Of a stretch of 64,000 nt of DNA, positions 44,177-52,982 are shown piece after piece. The notes under the pieces were generated by a model. That model was not told the origin of the DNA. It made no database searches and saw only the letters and a list, made by a program, of their open reading frames with translations. The translations under genes were made by a program, and so were the position numbers. Positions within the stretch are counted from its first letter, which is position 1, and each line of letters opens with the position of its first letter. Origin of the DNA: Cytophagales bacterium (lineage in GTDB: Bacteria; Bacteroidota; Bacteroidia; Cytophagales; Cyclobacteriaceae); contig JAFLBQ010000001.1 of NCBI GenBank assembly GCA_017303805.1, positions 682,001 through 746,000 of the forward strand. Reading direction: 5' to 3'.

Positions 44177-46945
44177 CTACAGGTCTTTCATGCAACGAAA
44201 ACCAACGGTAGCATTTCGCTCAAATTGCGCGGCTACCCGCAACAATACTTGCCGGTAGTGAAGTTCGCGCGGGCCGCCCTGCACATACCACCAACTGGAA
44301 GCCGGTTTAAAGTAGCTTCCGCCCTTCATTATTATGTATCGGTAACTACCGCTTTGGTAAACATCGTTCGTAAGTTGCCACACGCAGCCAGATAAATCGA
44401 ATAAACCAAATGGGTTTACCCCCGATTTGTATTTACCTACCGGGTAAAGTGCACCATCGCCCAGGTTAGCGTGTTGAGGGTTAATGCCCTTTATCTGTTT
44501 CACTGTTAACGTTTCAGTTACATAGGTCTCTTCGCGGGTAACTGGTTTGGTTTGCTTCCAGGGCCACACGTTGCCTGCTGAGGTCTGGGCCGCATATTGC
44601 CACTCCAGTTCGGTTGGCAGGCGCTTACCGGCCCACGCGGCATAGGCCTGGGCATCCTCGTACGAAATATAAATTACAGGATGCAACTCTTCGCCCTTTG
44701 GAATTTTTCCATCAACCCAGTGCTTCAAAAAATTTACTGCATGAGAAGGTTTATACCCGGTTGCATCCATAAACAGTTTGTAAGCGGCATTTGTAACCGG
44801 GTACTTATCCATGGCAAAGGGTTTGAAGGTAATTACTGCACCCTCATTTTCTTTTGGATATGGAATGAATTCATCGCCTTGTGTAAATTTTATTGTGAGC
44901 GAGCCGCCCGGAATGCGAGCCATGCCCGCAGGAATTTGTTTTGCCGGAGATGTTGACACAACCGAGCTGATTAAGCGCGGGGTGCCGGGTTTCAAATAAA
45001 GAATCTGTTCATCGGTAAGTTCGCCCTCATCAAAAGCCTGTAGCACAAGTTTGCCTTCGTAGCGTGCAAAATGCTGAGCAATGTCGAGCTCGGCAAGCTG
45101 ATGTGGCTGAAATACTAAGGGTTCTTTTTCGTAGTCCGGGTTGCCCATCCAGATTTTTATTACCCGTGGAAGTTTGGAACCAATTAGTTTACTTCCAGCT
45201 ATTGCAAAGTCAAGCTCTTTTTTAAATACCGCGATACAACTTACTTCGCCTTCGTTGTTGGTACCCAGGTTGCGTGTCTCAAATCCAGCTACACTAACGT
45301 GCGCATACGTTGCTTCATTCCGCTTCGATACAATGGCTTCTTCGTGTTTCCATAAGTCGATAACCCGATTTGAATTTGCGGCTACTTTAAATAACGGGCC
45401 ATTACTTCCGGCCGGGTTAAAGCTAAGGATAGTATAAATTGTTTTACTGCGGGCCGGGTCGTGCCATTGATTAACCCACACGCTGTCGCGCAAGCAAGAG
45501 ATTAATGGAGTAAAATTTTGTGTAAAAGCTGTGGTGTTTTCGCGTAAGATGCGCGTGGTTTTGCCAAGGTATCTGTATTGTTGTTCTTCCCACTCCGGAT
45601 GGCCCGGAGCAAATTGATTTATCTCTGTTCCGTAACCATTAAAGAAAGCAACGGCATACTCGCGTTGAATTGGTTCTTTGAATACTTCAGCCACCCGGAA
45701 GATGGCAAAATCGGGGCGAATGAATTTGTTGAGGTTAAGCAAAGGCGGATAATACAATGCGTTATGCACCCGGCCACTAATAATCTCAGGCATATCTTTG
45801 GGCACAGCCATGCCTTCGCTGTACATAATTACTCCAGGCTTAACGGCATCGGCAGTTTCCTGAAGTGCTTTGCTCGATTCGCCCTTTGTATCCAAGACCA
45901 CGCCATCGGCCGAGGTTTCTTTGATCAGGTAGCTTAACCCGTTCAGGTGTCCTTCCGCTCGGGTGCTTTCATCCCAGGGATTGTATGCAATGAAAAAACG
46001 GGTACCCAGCATGCGCATGGAGTCGGCCTGTTGGCGAAGGTTTGATAAACCTCCGGGCAAATCGCGGTACAGATCAAATTGGTTTCGCTGATCGACTCCC
46101 AACGTAGGCCAGGTTGGCCAAATGCAGATCACATCATCACCACCGTACAATCTTTTACCACGTTTTAAAAACTCGGAAATCGTAAACCGCCCATCCTGAT
46201 AAAAGTCCTTATCCCAGGCCATCATTAAATGCATTACATAGGCTTTGCGAATCCAGGCCAGGTCGGTGCGTTTAAAGAGTGTTTCATCAAATGAGGGCAT
46301 ATCGAACAAATACCGTTTCTGAAAGGCAATTTGAAGACCGGTTTGCCAGCTACCCGAATAAACATCTGCATAAAAATGATAGACTACCGAGCCACCGGGT
46401 TCCAGTAAAGTTTCAAATCTTTTGCGCGTAGCTTTTACCGGGCTTTGGGCGTTGTGTCTTGTAAGCCCCAACAGATTTAAGGAGTCGTTGAGTTTTAAAC
46501 TGCTATACCCCAGTTCCCAGGCATTGTCGGGTACAATAACATTTACAGGAATTTTGCCAGGCAAGAATAAATGTGTGCGCGATAAACGGTGTTGGCCATA
46601 GCCGGTAATGAAGGCCTGCGTGTTTTCTTTACCAAAAGGTAAAATGTTTGACAGGGTAATGGGTTGCCTGGTGAGATTTGAAAATTTTAAAAGACCTTCA
46701 ACACCCTGCCCGGTTGATTGGCTGGAGAACTCAACATTGAGTGGTGAATTTGCAGTGGTGTATTCTTTACCGTCAACCTCGAAAGTAGCCAGCGCCCGGG
46801 TTAGTGAAAACAGTTGGTTATCAATAACCACACCTTGCAGGGTAGCAGCATCCACTTTAAACTCAACGCGCTGCCGGGCATGAAGGTGGGTGCTGAAAAG
46901 AACAGCGAGGGCAACAAGAATGCTAATGCGAAGTACGCGAATCAA
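44177..46945 (-). CDS. Glycoside-hydrolase-like TIM-barrel protein fused to a SUMF1 (formylglycine-enzyme-like) domain
   Basis: 922 aa with a signal peptide (cut near LHA-R). Residues ~25-215 are beta-rich. Residues ~220-480 look like an alpha-galactosidase-type TIM barrel (WPTWPTLG, FFIAYNPWDES, DGVVLDTKGES as a possible nucleophile strand, VIMYSEGMAVP). Residues ~660-922 are a clear SUMF1 fold (IPGG..., MDKYPVTNAAYKLFM, YEDAQAYAAWAGKRLPTELEWQYAA, MKGGSYFKP, VGFRCMKDL). The formylglycine-enzyme active-site Cys pattern is not evident, so the SUMF1 part may bind rather than oxidise. TTG start at 46945 inside the previous gene (23-bp overlap). Probably an extracytoplasmic glycan enzyme. Confidence 0.8.
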   Translation of the reverse strand: MIRVLRISILVALAVLFSTHLHARQRVEFKVDAATLQGVVIDNQLFSLTRALATFEVDGKEYTTANSPLNVEFSSQSTGQGVEGLLKFSNLTRQPITLSNILPFGKENTQAFITGYGQHRLSRTHLFLPGKIPVNVIVPDNAWELGYSSLKLNDSLNLLGLTRHNAQSPVKATRKRFETLLEPGGSVVYHFYADVYSGSWQTGLQIAFQKRYLFDMPSFDETLFKRTDLAWIRKAYVMHLMMAWDKDFYQDGRFTISEFLKRGKRLYGGDDVICIWPTWPTLGVDQRNQFDLYRDLPGGLSNLRQQADSMRMLGTRFFIAYNPWDESTRAEGHLNGLSYLIKETSADGVVLDTKGESSKALQETADAVKPGVIMYSEGMAVPKDMPEIISGRVHNALYYPPLLNLNKFIRPDFAIFRVAEVFKEPIQREYAVAFFNGYGTEINQFAPGHPEWEEQQYRYLGKTTRILRENTTAFTQNFTPLISCLRDSVWVNQWHDPARSKTIYTILSFNPAGSNGPLFKVAANSNRVIDLWKHEEAIVSKRNEATYAHVSVAGFETRNLGTNNEGEVSCIAVFKKELDFAIAGSKLIGSKLPRVIKIWMGNPDYEKEPLVFQPHQLAELDIAQHFARYEGKLVLQAFDEGELTDEQILYLKPGTPRLISSVVSTSPAKQIPAGMARIPGGSLTIKFTQGDEFIPYPKENEGAVITFKPFAMDKYPVTNAAYKLFMDATGYKPSHAVNFLKHWVDGKIPKGEELHPVIYISYEDAQAYAAWAGKRLPTELEWQYAAQTSAGNVWPWKQTKPVTREETYVTETLTVKQIKGINPQHANLGDGALYPVGKYKSGVNPFGLFDLSGCVWQLTNDVYQSGSYRYIIMKGGSYFKPASSWWYVQGGPRELHYRQVLLRVAAQFERNATVGFRCMKDL

Positions 46946-47237
46946 TGGTAAGTCGTTTGATCATTTCGGGGCTAAGTGAATCGGTATAGGCTCCATAGGC
47001 ATCTACGAGCAAACCTTTTAAGCCATTGGTAGCTTGTATGGCCATCAGAATCGCGCTGTCATCAGGATTAGTCATACCCTCAAAGCGGTGTACTTCATCT
47101 ACATGAAACTCCGCAGGTTGAAGTTTTAAGTTTAGTGGTGGGCATTCAATCCATTCCGGATGCAGATTGAAATCGTGCCGGTAGCCACGTTGTTTTAAGT
47201 CGGCAATTGCCTCTGTCAATGTTTCGAAGGTTTTCAT
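46923..47237 (-). CDS. Small conserved-looking hypothetical protein
   Basis: 104 aa from the ATG at 47237; nine more in-frame residues upstream look non-native. It reads METL-type KTFETLTEAIADLKQRGYRHDFNL ... FHVDEVHRFEGMTNPDDSAILMAI ... LLVDAYGAYTDSLS. This resembles the short Bacteroidota proteins sometimes labelled phosphoribosylpyrophosphate synthetase, a label not supported by any catalytic motif here. Soluble. Its 3' end overlaps the start of the glycosidase-like/SUMF1 gene, so the two are coupled. Confidence 0.75.
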   Translation of the reverse strand: MKTFETLTEAIADLKQRGYRHDFNLHPEWIECPPLNLKLQPAEFHVDEVHRFEGMTNPDDSAILMAIQATNGLKGLLVDAYGAYTDSLSPEMIKRLTIDSRTSH

Positions 47238-47302
47238 AGCCGGAGGTAATTTAAACCGATGCAATTAAAATAAAAAGCTATTTTTAAGGTTCGGTAAGCA
47301 CT

Positions 47303-47503
47303 ATGAAACACCTACTACCTGTTTTTCTTCTGCTCCTTTTTGTTTCGGCCTGCGGTACGGTTGGTAAGGGACAAAAAGTGGTAAAGCCGCGTACGCACAA
47401 GATGTGGGCTAAAGGCAACCGGTACGTAATCGATATTCCGGTTGGCAACCGGCATATTCAAATGTTTGAACGCAAGCGCACAAAAACGGTGCGCATGAAA
47501 TAA
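47303..47503 (+). CDS. Small basic lipoprotein
   Basis: 66 aa. Signal with lipobox VSAC (Cys17), then about 50 strongly basic residues (KGQKVVKPRTHKMWAKGNRYVIDIPVGNRHIQMFERKRTKTVRMK). The basic mature part could bind peptidoglycan, LPS or nucleic acid; no family recognised. Stands alone between divergent and convergent genes. Confidence 0.65.
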   Translation: MKHLLPVFLLLLFVSACGTVGKGQKVVKPRTHKMWAKGNRYVIDIPVGNRHIQMFERKRTKTVRMK

Positions 47504-47544
47504 TCGCTGATGCGTGCAAGAGCAGCTCCCCTTTGCTGCCTGGT

Positions 47545-48174
47545 TTAAACAAGTCCTTTCAAAACCATCTCCAGGTTTCTTCTAAAGAAAAATTTTATGG
47601 GGCTAAGTTGCTGAATATGGGCGGTTACTACCGAGCCATAGAAAACCGTGCTCAACAAGTTGGTAAGGTCGCGCGTGGAAGCGGTTTTGGTAATTTCCTT
47701 TTTAAAGATTGCTTCGAGTGTAAACTTTTCAAACATCTGGTCAAGTGATTGTATCTCTACTGCCTGAATGTCTTTGATATCCTGAAAAAGGAGTTTCTTC
47801 TCTTCGGCTTTAACCGGAAACGGCTTGGGTGGTCTTTTCAAATCGGCCAGGTACGCAAATAAGCTAAGGATAATACCCGGGTGCAGTTCGCAATCTTCAG
47901 CCAGTTTGTCAAACAAGTAGGTAATTCCGGCCACACCTTCTTTGGGTTTATCGCGCAGTTCCACGGCCCGCTTCAAACACCAGATGCGAAAATAGTAAAG
48001 CAAAATATCTTCCTTTTGTGGAAAGTATTTGAACAGTGTTACTTTAGAGATCTTCACTTTAGAACAAATCTCTTCCACGTATAAATCATCGAACGATTTT
48101 TTGCCGATTAGTCTGATGGTGTGATCTAACACACTAAGCTTTAACCGGGCTGATTTTTCTTTTCGCAGGCTCAT
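47545..48174 (-). CDS. TetR-family transcriptional regulator
   Basis: 209 aa from the ATG at 48174. The N-terminal HTH is typical (LDHTIRLIGKKSFDDLYVEEICSKVKISKVTLFKYFPQKEDIL). The C-terminal helical domain is a ligand-binding/dimerisation region with no assignable ligand. Divergent from the gamma-glutamyltransferase gene, with 56 bp between starts, so it may regulate that gene. Confidence 0.9.
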   Translation of the reverse strand: MSLRKEKSARLKLSVLDHTIRLIGKKSFDDLYVEEICSKVKISKVTLFKYFPQKEDILLYYFRIWCLKRAVELRDKPKEGVAGITYLFDKLAEDCELHPGIILSLFAYLADLKRPPKPFPVKAEEKKLLFQDIKDIQAVEIQSLDQMFEKFTLEAIFKKEITKTASTRDLTNLLSTVFYGSVVTAHIQQLSPIKFFFRRNLEMVLKGLV

Positions 48175-48230
48175 GGTAATCTTGGCATGGAAGTAATACA
48201 TTTAAGGGCATAAAACCAATTCCCACATCT

Positions 48231-49919
48231 ATGAAACGCCTCATTGTTCTACCGTTGGCTGTTATAATCCTTGCATGTACTTCAAGTAAAAAAGAAACCG
48301 TAGTTGGCCTGGTGGCCGATTCGGCTATGGTCGTTTCGGCTCATGCGCTGGCCTCGCAGGTAGGTGTAGCAATCATGCGAAAGGGAGGCAATGCCATTGA
48401 CGCTGCCATTGCTACCCACTTTGCATTGGCCGTTGTATTTCCGGCCGCAGGAAATATTGGCGGTGGCGGGTTTATGGTGGTGCGATTAAAGGATGGCACT
48501 ACCACTACGCTCGACTTTCGTGAAAAAGCCCCGGCTGCAGCAACAACTAACATGTACCTGGATGCAGATGGCAATGTAATCCCCACGCTTAGCACACAAG
48601 GGCACTTAGCTTCGGGTGTGCCCGGCTCGGTAGATGGTATGATAGAGGCGCATAAAAAATTTGGCACACTTTCGTGGAAAGATTTGGTGCAACCCGCCAT
48701 TGATCTTGCCAGGCAAGGGTTCACCCTATCCGAACGGGAAGCCAATTGGTTTAGCGAAATGAAAGAAGACCTGAAAAAGTATAACACTGTAACACCCGAA
48801 TTCTTATTGCGCGAAAGTTGGAAAGCAGGCGATAGTATTCGATGGACAGACCTTGCCCATACCTTAGAATTGATACGCGATGAAGGCCGGGCCGGGTTTT
48901 ATGAAGGAAGCACTGCCGAAAAAATTGAGGCAGAGATGAAACGCGGCAAAGGTCTGATCACCAAAGAAGACCTGAAGAACTACCACGCTGTATGGCGCGA
49001 GCCGGTAATTGCCAACTATAAATCGTATAAGATCATATCCATGCCACCTTCCTCCAGCGGAGGTGTTTGCCTGATACAATTACTTAAATCGGTAGAGCCT
49101 TACCCAATAAAAAAGTGGGGCCATAATACCGTGCCTACGGTACATTTAATGACAGAAGCCGAGCGCAGAGTGTATGCCGACCGGGCGCTTTACCTGGGCG
49201 ATCCGGAGTTTTACAGTGTGCCCCTCAGGCAACTAATCGATGATCAATATAATGATGACAGGATGAGCACCTACAATCCTGACAAAGCTACACCCAGTAG
49301 CGAAGTAAAGGCCGGCACCATTGCCGGCTACGAATCGGAAGAAACAACCCACTACTCTATTGTTGATCCTATGGGAAATGCAGTAGCGGTAACTACCACG
49401 CTTAACGGATGGTTTGGCTCGCACGTAGTAGTAGCGGGCTCCGGTTTTTTTCTGAACAACGAGATGGACGATTTTAGCGCCAAGCCCGGAGTGCCGAATA
49501 TGTTTGGAGTAATTGGAGCCGATGCCAACAAGATAGAACCCAACAAGCGGATGCTAAGCGCCATGACTCCTACTATTGTAGAAAAAGATGGGCGCCTGTT
49601 TATGGTGGTAGGTACACCGGGTGGTTCTACTATTATCACTTCGGTATTCCAGGTAATTCTTAACGTAATTGAACACAATATGGGCATGCAGGAGGCAGTA
49701 AATGCAAAGCGCATCCATTCGCAATGGTTGCCCGATGCTATTATTCCCGAGAGCGGTGCGTTGAAGAAAGAAGATAGTCTTGCGTTGGTAAACATGGGAC
49801 ATAAGGTAACGCCCCGCAGAGTGATTGGCCGGGTAGATGCCATACTTGTACTACCAGACGGAAAGCTTGAAGGTGGTGCCGATAGTACACGTGGAGATGA
49901 CCGCGCTGCTGGTTATTGA
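48231..49919 (+). CDS. ggt: Gamma-glutamyltransferase (lipoprotein form)
   Basis: 562 aa. The signal peptide ends in a lipobox LAC (Cys16), so it is probably membrane-anchored on the periplasmic side. N-terminal region [28 protein letters not shown] and [11 protein letters not shown] are typical. The autoprocessing site is [10 protein letters not shown] with the nucleophile Thr372 (first Thr). NEMDDFS and [18 protein letters not shown] complete the family motifs. It transfers or hydrolyses gamma-glutamyl groups of glutathione. Followed by a perfect hairpin. Confidence 0.96.
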   Translation: MKRLIVLPLAVIILACTSSKKETVVGLVADSAMVVSAHALASQVGVAIMRKGGNAIDAAIATHFALAVVFPAAGNIGGGGFMVVRLKDGTTTTLDFREKAPAAATTNMYLDADGNVIPTLSTQGHLASGVPGSVDGMIEAHKKFGTLSWKDLVQPAIDLARQGFTLSEREANWFSEMKEDLKKYNTVTPEFLLRESWKAGDSIRWTDLAHTLELIRDEGRAGFYEGSTAEKIEAEMKRGKGLITKEDLKNYHAVWREPVIANYKSYKIISMPPSSSGGVCLIQLLKSVEPYPIKKWGHNTVPTVHLMTEAERRVYADRALYLGDPEFYSVPLRQLIDDQYNDDRMSTYNPDKATPSSEVKAGTIAGYESEETTHYSIVDPMGNAVAVTTTLNGWFGSHVVVAGSGFFLNNEMDDFSAKPGVPNMFGVIGADANKIEPNKRMLSAMTPTIVEKDGRLFMVVGTPGGSTIITSVFQVILNVIEHNMGMQEAVNAKRIHSQWLPDAIIPESGALKKEDSLALVNMGHKVTPRRVIGRVDAILVLPDGKLEGGADSTRGDDRAAGY

Positions 49920-49925
49920 TCCGGT

Positions 49926-49960
49926 TTCTCCTATGAGATTTTACATTCTTCATAGGAGAA
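49926..49960. terminator. Perfect 11-bp hairpin after ggt
   Basis: TTCTCCTATGA (49926-49936) pairs perfectly with TCATAGGAGAA (49950-49960), 6 bp after the ggt stop. There is no T-run, so the hairpin may terminate or merely cap the transcript. Confidence 0.55.
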
Positions 49961-49965
49961 AATGC

Positions 49966-49994
49966 TTGTTAATCCGGATAACTTGTTACATTTG
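49966..49994 (+). promoter_or_regulatory. Promoter (TTG-N18-TACATTTG) for the SWIB protein gene
   Basis: TTG at 49966-49968 and TACATTTG at 49987-49994 make a good Bacteroidota promoter with 18-bp spacing. Transcription would start about 57 nt before the ATG at 50058. Confidence 0.65.
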
Positions 49995-50057
49995 AGCCCA
50001 ATTCCGGTTTACTTTTTTAACCATTCCGGAAGAAACCACTAAACACTATTTATTGCT

Positions 50058-50408
50058 ATGGCAAAAAAAGTAAAGAAGGCTGCTAAGAAAGCAGCTAAAA
50101 AACCTGCTAAGAAGGCCGCCAAAAAGCCTGCTAAAAAAGCCGCAAAGAAGTCGGCTCGCAAGCCTAATGCTGCCTTTATGGTTGCGCTTAATCCAAGCCC
50201 GGCTTTGGCTGCGGTAATTGGAAACAAAGCTGTTCCCCGCACTGAGATTATCAAAAAGTTGTGGGCTTACATTAAGAAGAACGGCTTGCAGGATTCAAAA
50301 AACAGACGCATGATTAATGCCGATGAAAAACTGAAAGTAGTTTTCGGAGGTAAGAATCAAGTATCGATGTTTGACCTGGCCAAACTGGTAGGCAAGCACG
50401 CCAAGTAA
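50058..50408 (+). CDS. SWIB/MDM2-domain protein with lysine/alanine-rich histone-H1-like tail
   Basis: 116 aa. Residues 1-36 are a repeated Lys/Ala/Pro tail (AKKPAKKAAKKPAKKAAKK) like histone H1 C-termini. Residues ~40-115 are a SWIB domain: SPALAAVIGNKAVPRTEIIKKLWAYIKKNGLQD, INADEKLKVVFGG, VSMFDLAKLVGKH. The tail should bind DNA non-specifically, and the SWIB fold is known from chromatin remodelling complexes and chlamydial proteins. Probably a nucleoid-associated protein. Own promoter and terminator; monocistronic. Confidence 0.92.
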   Translation: MAKKVKKAAKKAAKKPAKKAAKKPAKKAAKKSARKPNAAFMVALNPSPALAAVIGNKAVPRTEIIKKLWAYIKKNGLQDSKNRRMINADEKLKVVFGGKNQVSMFDLAKLVGKHAK

Positions 50409-50430
50409 TCCATCAGAATTACTGATGCTG

Positions 50431-50460
50431 AAAAACCCCGTCTTCAAGGATGGGGTTTTT
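50431..50460. terminator. Intrinsic terminator between the SWIB gene and the convergent 84-aa gene
   Basis: AAAAACCCC ... GGGGTTTTT hairpin followed by TATTTTTT on the + strand. A preceding small hairpin CATCAG (50411-50416) / CTGATG (50422-50427) is also present. It can serve both convergent genes. Confidence 0.85.
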
Positions 50461-50714
50461 TATTTTTTAACCTTCTGCTCCCACTCCCTTCCTCTTCGCA
50501 GTGCGGTTAGTTTGCCGTTTTGCAACGCTTCGGCTAAGGTTGTGTGCATGGTACCTTTTGATGTGAGATGGTAATTACCGCACACTTCACATTTGTAAAT
50601 AGTAACCGGGCCGGTTCCTTTTCTGAAGGTAAATTCTATGTGAGCTTCCAATAAAGCATCCACGGCACTTGCTTCGGTTGTGTAGATGCGTTTACCTGAA
50701 GAGCACAGCGGCAT
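50460..50714 (-). CDS. Small protein with a CxxC zinc-ribbon-like motif
   Basis: 84 aa, soluble. A single C-x-x-C (YKCEVCGNYHLTS) sits mid-protein with a nearby His, so a small metal-binding knuckle is possible. The C-terminus is basic (KLTALRRGREWEQKVKK). I do not recognise a family. Ends at the shared terminator. Confidence 0.65.
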   Translation of the reverse strand: MPLCSSGKRIYTTEASAVDALLEAHIEFTFRKGTGPVTIYKCEVCGNYHLTSKGTMHTTLAEALQNGKLTALRRGREWEQKVKK

Positions 50715-50744
50715 TATTTAATGTATTAGTTAGACAGGGTGAAA

Positions 50745-52286
50745 CTAATTCTTAAGAATTCTAAACTCCACCCTGCGGTTAAGCTTGCGTGCTTCTTCGG
50801 TATCGTTAGAAGCAACGGGCCTCGAGCCTCCGTACCCCTTACCCCGAATACGTTTTGCACTTACACCCTTACTTACCAAATACGATTTTATTCTGTCCAC
50901 ACGCTGTTGCGATAACAGCACATTCTTTACCCGATCGCCCCGGTTATCGGTGTGGCCTTCCAGTTCTATTTCCACGCGCGGATTGGCATTGAGAAAATCA
51001 ACTACCACATTCAACTCCGGGTAAGACTCGTCCAACAGTTCGGTTGTGCCTTGAGCAAACAACACACTTTTAAGATTAACGGTGGCGCCCACCGCAATGG
51101 CCTGCAGTTTAAAATTCATTTCCAACGCAGCAAGTTCAAAGGTGTGAATGTCCAACCGCTCGGCCAGATTGATGTATCCTTTGTTGTCAACCTCGATGCT
51201 GTAAATGCGGGTAGATGGAATTTGAAGCGAATAGGATCCGGATGCCGATGCAGTAACCTCGTAGGAGGCATCGGATCTGAAGGTAATCCGGGCCGGTATT
51301 CCATTGCCTGCTTTTGCATCGGTTACTTTTCCAAAGATGCGCACCAACTTAACGGTATCCTGATACGTTCGTTTTCGTTCGGTAATTTTTAAGAGTGTAT
51401 CCACACGTTGGACTTCAGGTAAATTTTCCTGAAAAATCCGGATGTCGCCATATCCATCGCTATTGCTGGTTGAAGTGTATAAGGCAATCTGCGCATCATC
51501 AAACTTTCGGAAATACAATTCGCGGCCATCGGTGTTTATCGAGGGGCCCATGTTTACGGGTATCGACCAGTTTTTCCAGGTGTCATCCAGCCGTTCGCTC
51601 ATGTAAATGTCAAAGCTGCCGCTACCACCTCTGCGGCCATTCGATGCAAAAAAAAGCTGACGGCCATCGCGGCTTAGGGAGGGTGACATTTCCTGGAATT
51701 CGGTGTTGACAAGATTACCGAGGTGAATCGGTTCAGACCATCTGCCTTCCAGATAAAATGTAATGTATAAGTCCTCGGCTCCAAGGGTATTGTAAGATTC
51801 AGCAGCAAATACAAATGCCTGCAGGTCTTCGTGCCATTGCCCGCTAAAATGATCGGACTTGTTTCGAAAATATGGGATGGTAAGATTTTTAGGGTGCGTC
51901 CATCCGGTTGAACTTCGCATCGATACGGCAATACCTTGTGTGGTGGCTGGTTCGCCAGTGGTTGTATAGTGGTTTAACAGAAACAGTTCGTTGCCACTGC
52001 GGCTTAATCCGGCAACGGCATTGTAGCCACGGTTGTTGAGCACGGTTCCTCCGTGCACGGGTGCTGTCCAGCCATCTGGGGTTCGCAAAGCAATCCAGAT
52101 ATCGCCCGGATCTTTAGTGCCCCCTACGTTGTCGGGGTGATTGGCAACGGTGAGAAAGAGCATCTTGCCATCGGGGCTTATAAACGGAGCCTGCTCATCG
52201 CGAGGTGTATTTACCTGTTGCAGGGGTTTAGTTTGAGAAAATACCTGTGTGGAGATGAGTGTAAAAAGAATTAACCAGTTCTTCAT
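50745..52286 (-). CDS. OmpA-family peptidoglycan-associated protein with PD40 repeats
   Basis: 513 aa with a signal peptide (cut near VFSQ). Residues ~25-290 contain PD40/WD40-like beta-propeller repeats (PFISPDGKMLFLTV, MSPSLSRDGRQLFFASNGRRGG, NTDGRELYFRK). A carboxypeptidase-regulatory-like beta domain spans ~315-395 (IFGKVTDAKAGNGIPARITF). The OmpA C-terminal domain follows (ELEGHTDNRGDRVKNVLLSQQRVDRIKSYL, RIRGKGYGGSRPVASNDT, NRRVEFRI). It should anchor to peptidoglycan at the outer membrane. This architecture is common in Bacteroidota. Confidence 0.92.
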   Translation of the reverse strand: MKNWLILFTLISTQVFSQTKPLQQVNTPRDEQAPFISPDGKMLFLTVANHPDNVGGTKDPGDIWIALRTPDGWTAPVHGGTVLNNRGYNAVAGLSRSGNELFLLNHYTTTGEPATTQGIAVSMRSSTGWTHPKNLTIPYFRNKSDHFSGQWHEDLQAFVFAAESYNTLGAEDLYITFYLEGRWSEPIHLGNLVNTEFQEMSPSLSRDGRQLFFASNGRRGGSGSFDIYMSERLDDTWKNWSIPVNMGPSINTDGRELYFRKFDDAQIALYTSTSNSDGYGDIRIFQENLPEVQRVDTLLKITERKRTYQDTVKLVRIFGKVTDAKAGNGIPARITFRSDASYEVTASASGSYSLQIPSTRIYSIEVDNKGYINLAERLDIHTFELAALEMNFKLQAIAVGATVNLKSVLFAQGTTELLDESYPELNVVVDFLNANPRVEIELEGHTDNRGDRVKNVLLSQQRVDRIKSYLVSKGVSAKRIRGKGYGGSRPVASNDTEEARKLNRRVEFRILKN

Positions 52287-52321
52287 GCGAATAATAACTT
52301 ATAAAAGTAAGAATGTTACAG

Positions 52322-52912
52322 CTACCATTTGCTTACCCATTCGTTGTCTTTCAAATAAAAGCGCCAGGGTAACAAGGCATCTGCTCCTGCATAATCAATG
52401 CCAATACGGGTAGTTGCTATTATTTTATGGCGATGAGGGTTAGGGCCGGCATCAATAAAAAGGTTGGGCCCCATTACAGAGCTGCCATTGAAAGAGTGGG
52501 TTATGCCGAGCGCTTTTGTAAGTTTGCCAGGGCCTGAGGTAATCCGATCTAATTTCTTGAGTTTCATACGGTGGAGCATAAACTCCTGCCCGGCCAGCGG
52601 CTGAATTGCCCGGATTAAAACGGCCTCGGCCCGCCCCTGCTGGCCCGTTACCACATTGAGCAAACTGTGAATGCCATAGCACAAATAAACGTATGCCACT
52701 CCGCCCGCCTCAAACATAACTTTATTACGGTTGGTAAGCTTATTATTAAAGGCATGGCACCCCTTTTCTTTAAATGAATATGCTTCCGTTTCCACAATTA
52801 GTCCGCTGGTTACGTGGCCATCCAACACGGTTGTTAATTTTTTGCCAATAAGCTGGCGGGCAATGGTAGTAACATTATTGCGCTGATAAAATAAATGCGG
52901 AAGGCACTCCAT
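52322..52912 (-). CDS. DNA-3-methyladenine glycosylase (AAG/MPG family)
   Basis: 196 aa, matching the family's size. Motifs: ARQLIGKKLTTVLDG, IVETEAYSFKEKGCHAFN (with the conserved E-T-E-A-Y), VMFEAGGVAYVYLCYGIH, VTGQQGRAEAVLIRAIQP and GPGKLTKALGIT. It excises alkylated bases such as 3-methyladenine in base-excision repair. Monocistronic. Confidence 0.95.
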   Translation of the reverse strand: MECLPHLFYQRNNVTTIARQLIGKKLTTVLDGHVTSGLIVETEAYSFKEKGCHAFNNKLTNRNKVMFEAGGVAYVYLCYGIHSLLNVVTGQQGRAEAVLIRAIQPLAGQEFMLHRMKLKKLDRITSGPGKLTKALGITHSFNGSSVMGPNLFIDAGPNPHRHKIIATTRIGIDYAGADALLPWRFYLKDNEWVSKW

Positions 52913-52982
52913 TAGTCTATTGAACTGGTAGTTTTATAGGCAATAAATTGAATCTATTTTTACGATCCTAAAATTAACTATC

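Noticed and set aside
46923-47237. Phosphoribosylpyrophosphate synthetase annotation
   Set aside because: The protein is ~104 aa with no PRPP-synthetase motifs; the label sometimes seen for this family is not supported here.
50101-50160. Tandem repeat of AAG/GCT codons as a possible CRISPR or satellite
   Set aside because: It is simply the coding sequence of the Lys/Ala-rich tail of the SWIB protein. No CRISPR array was seen anywhere in the window.
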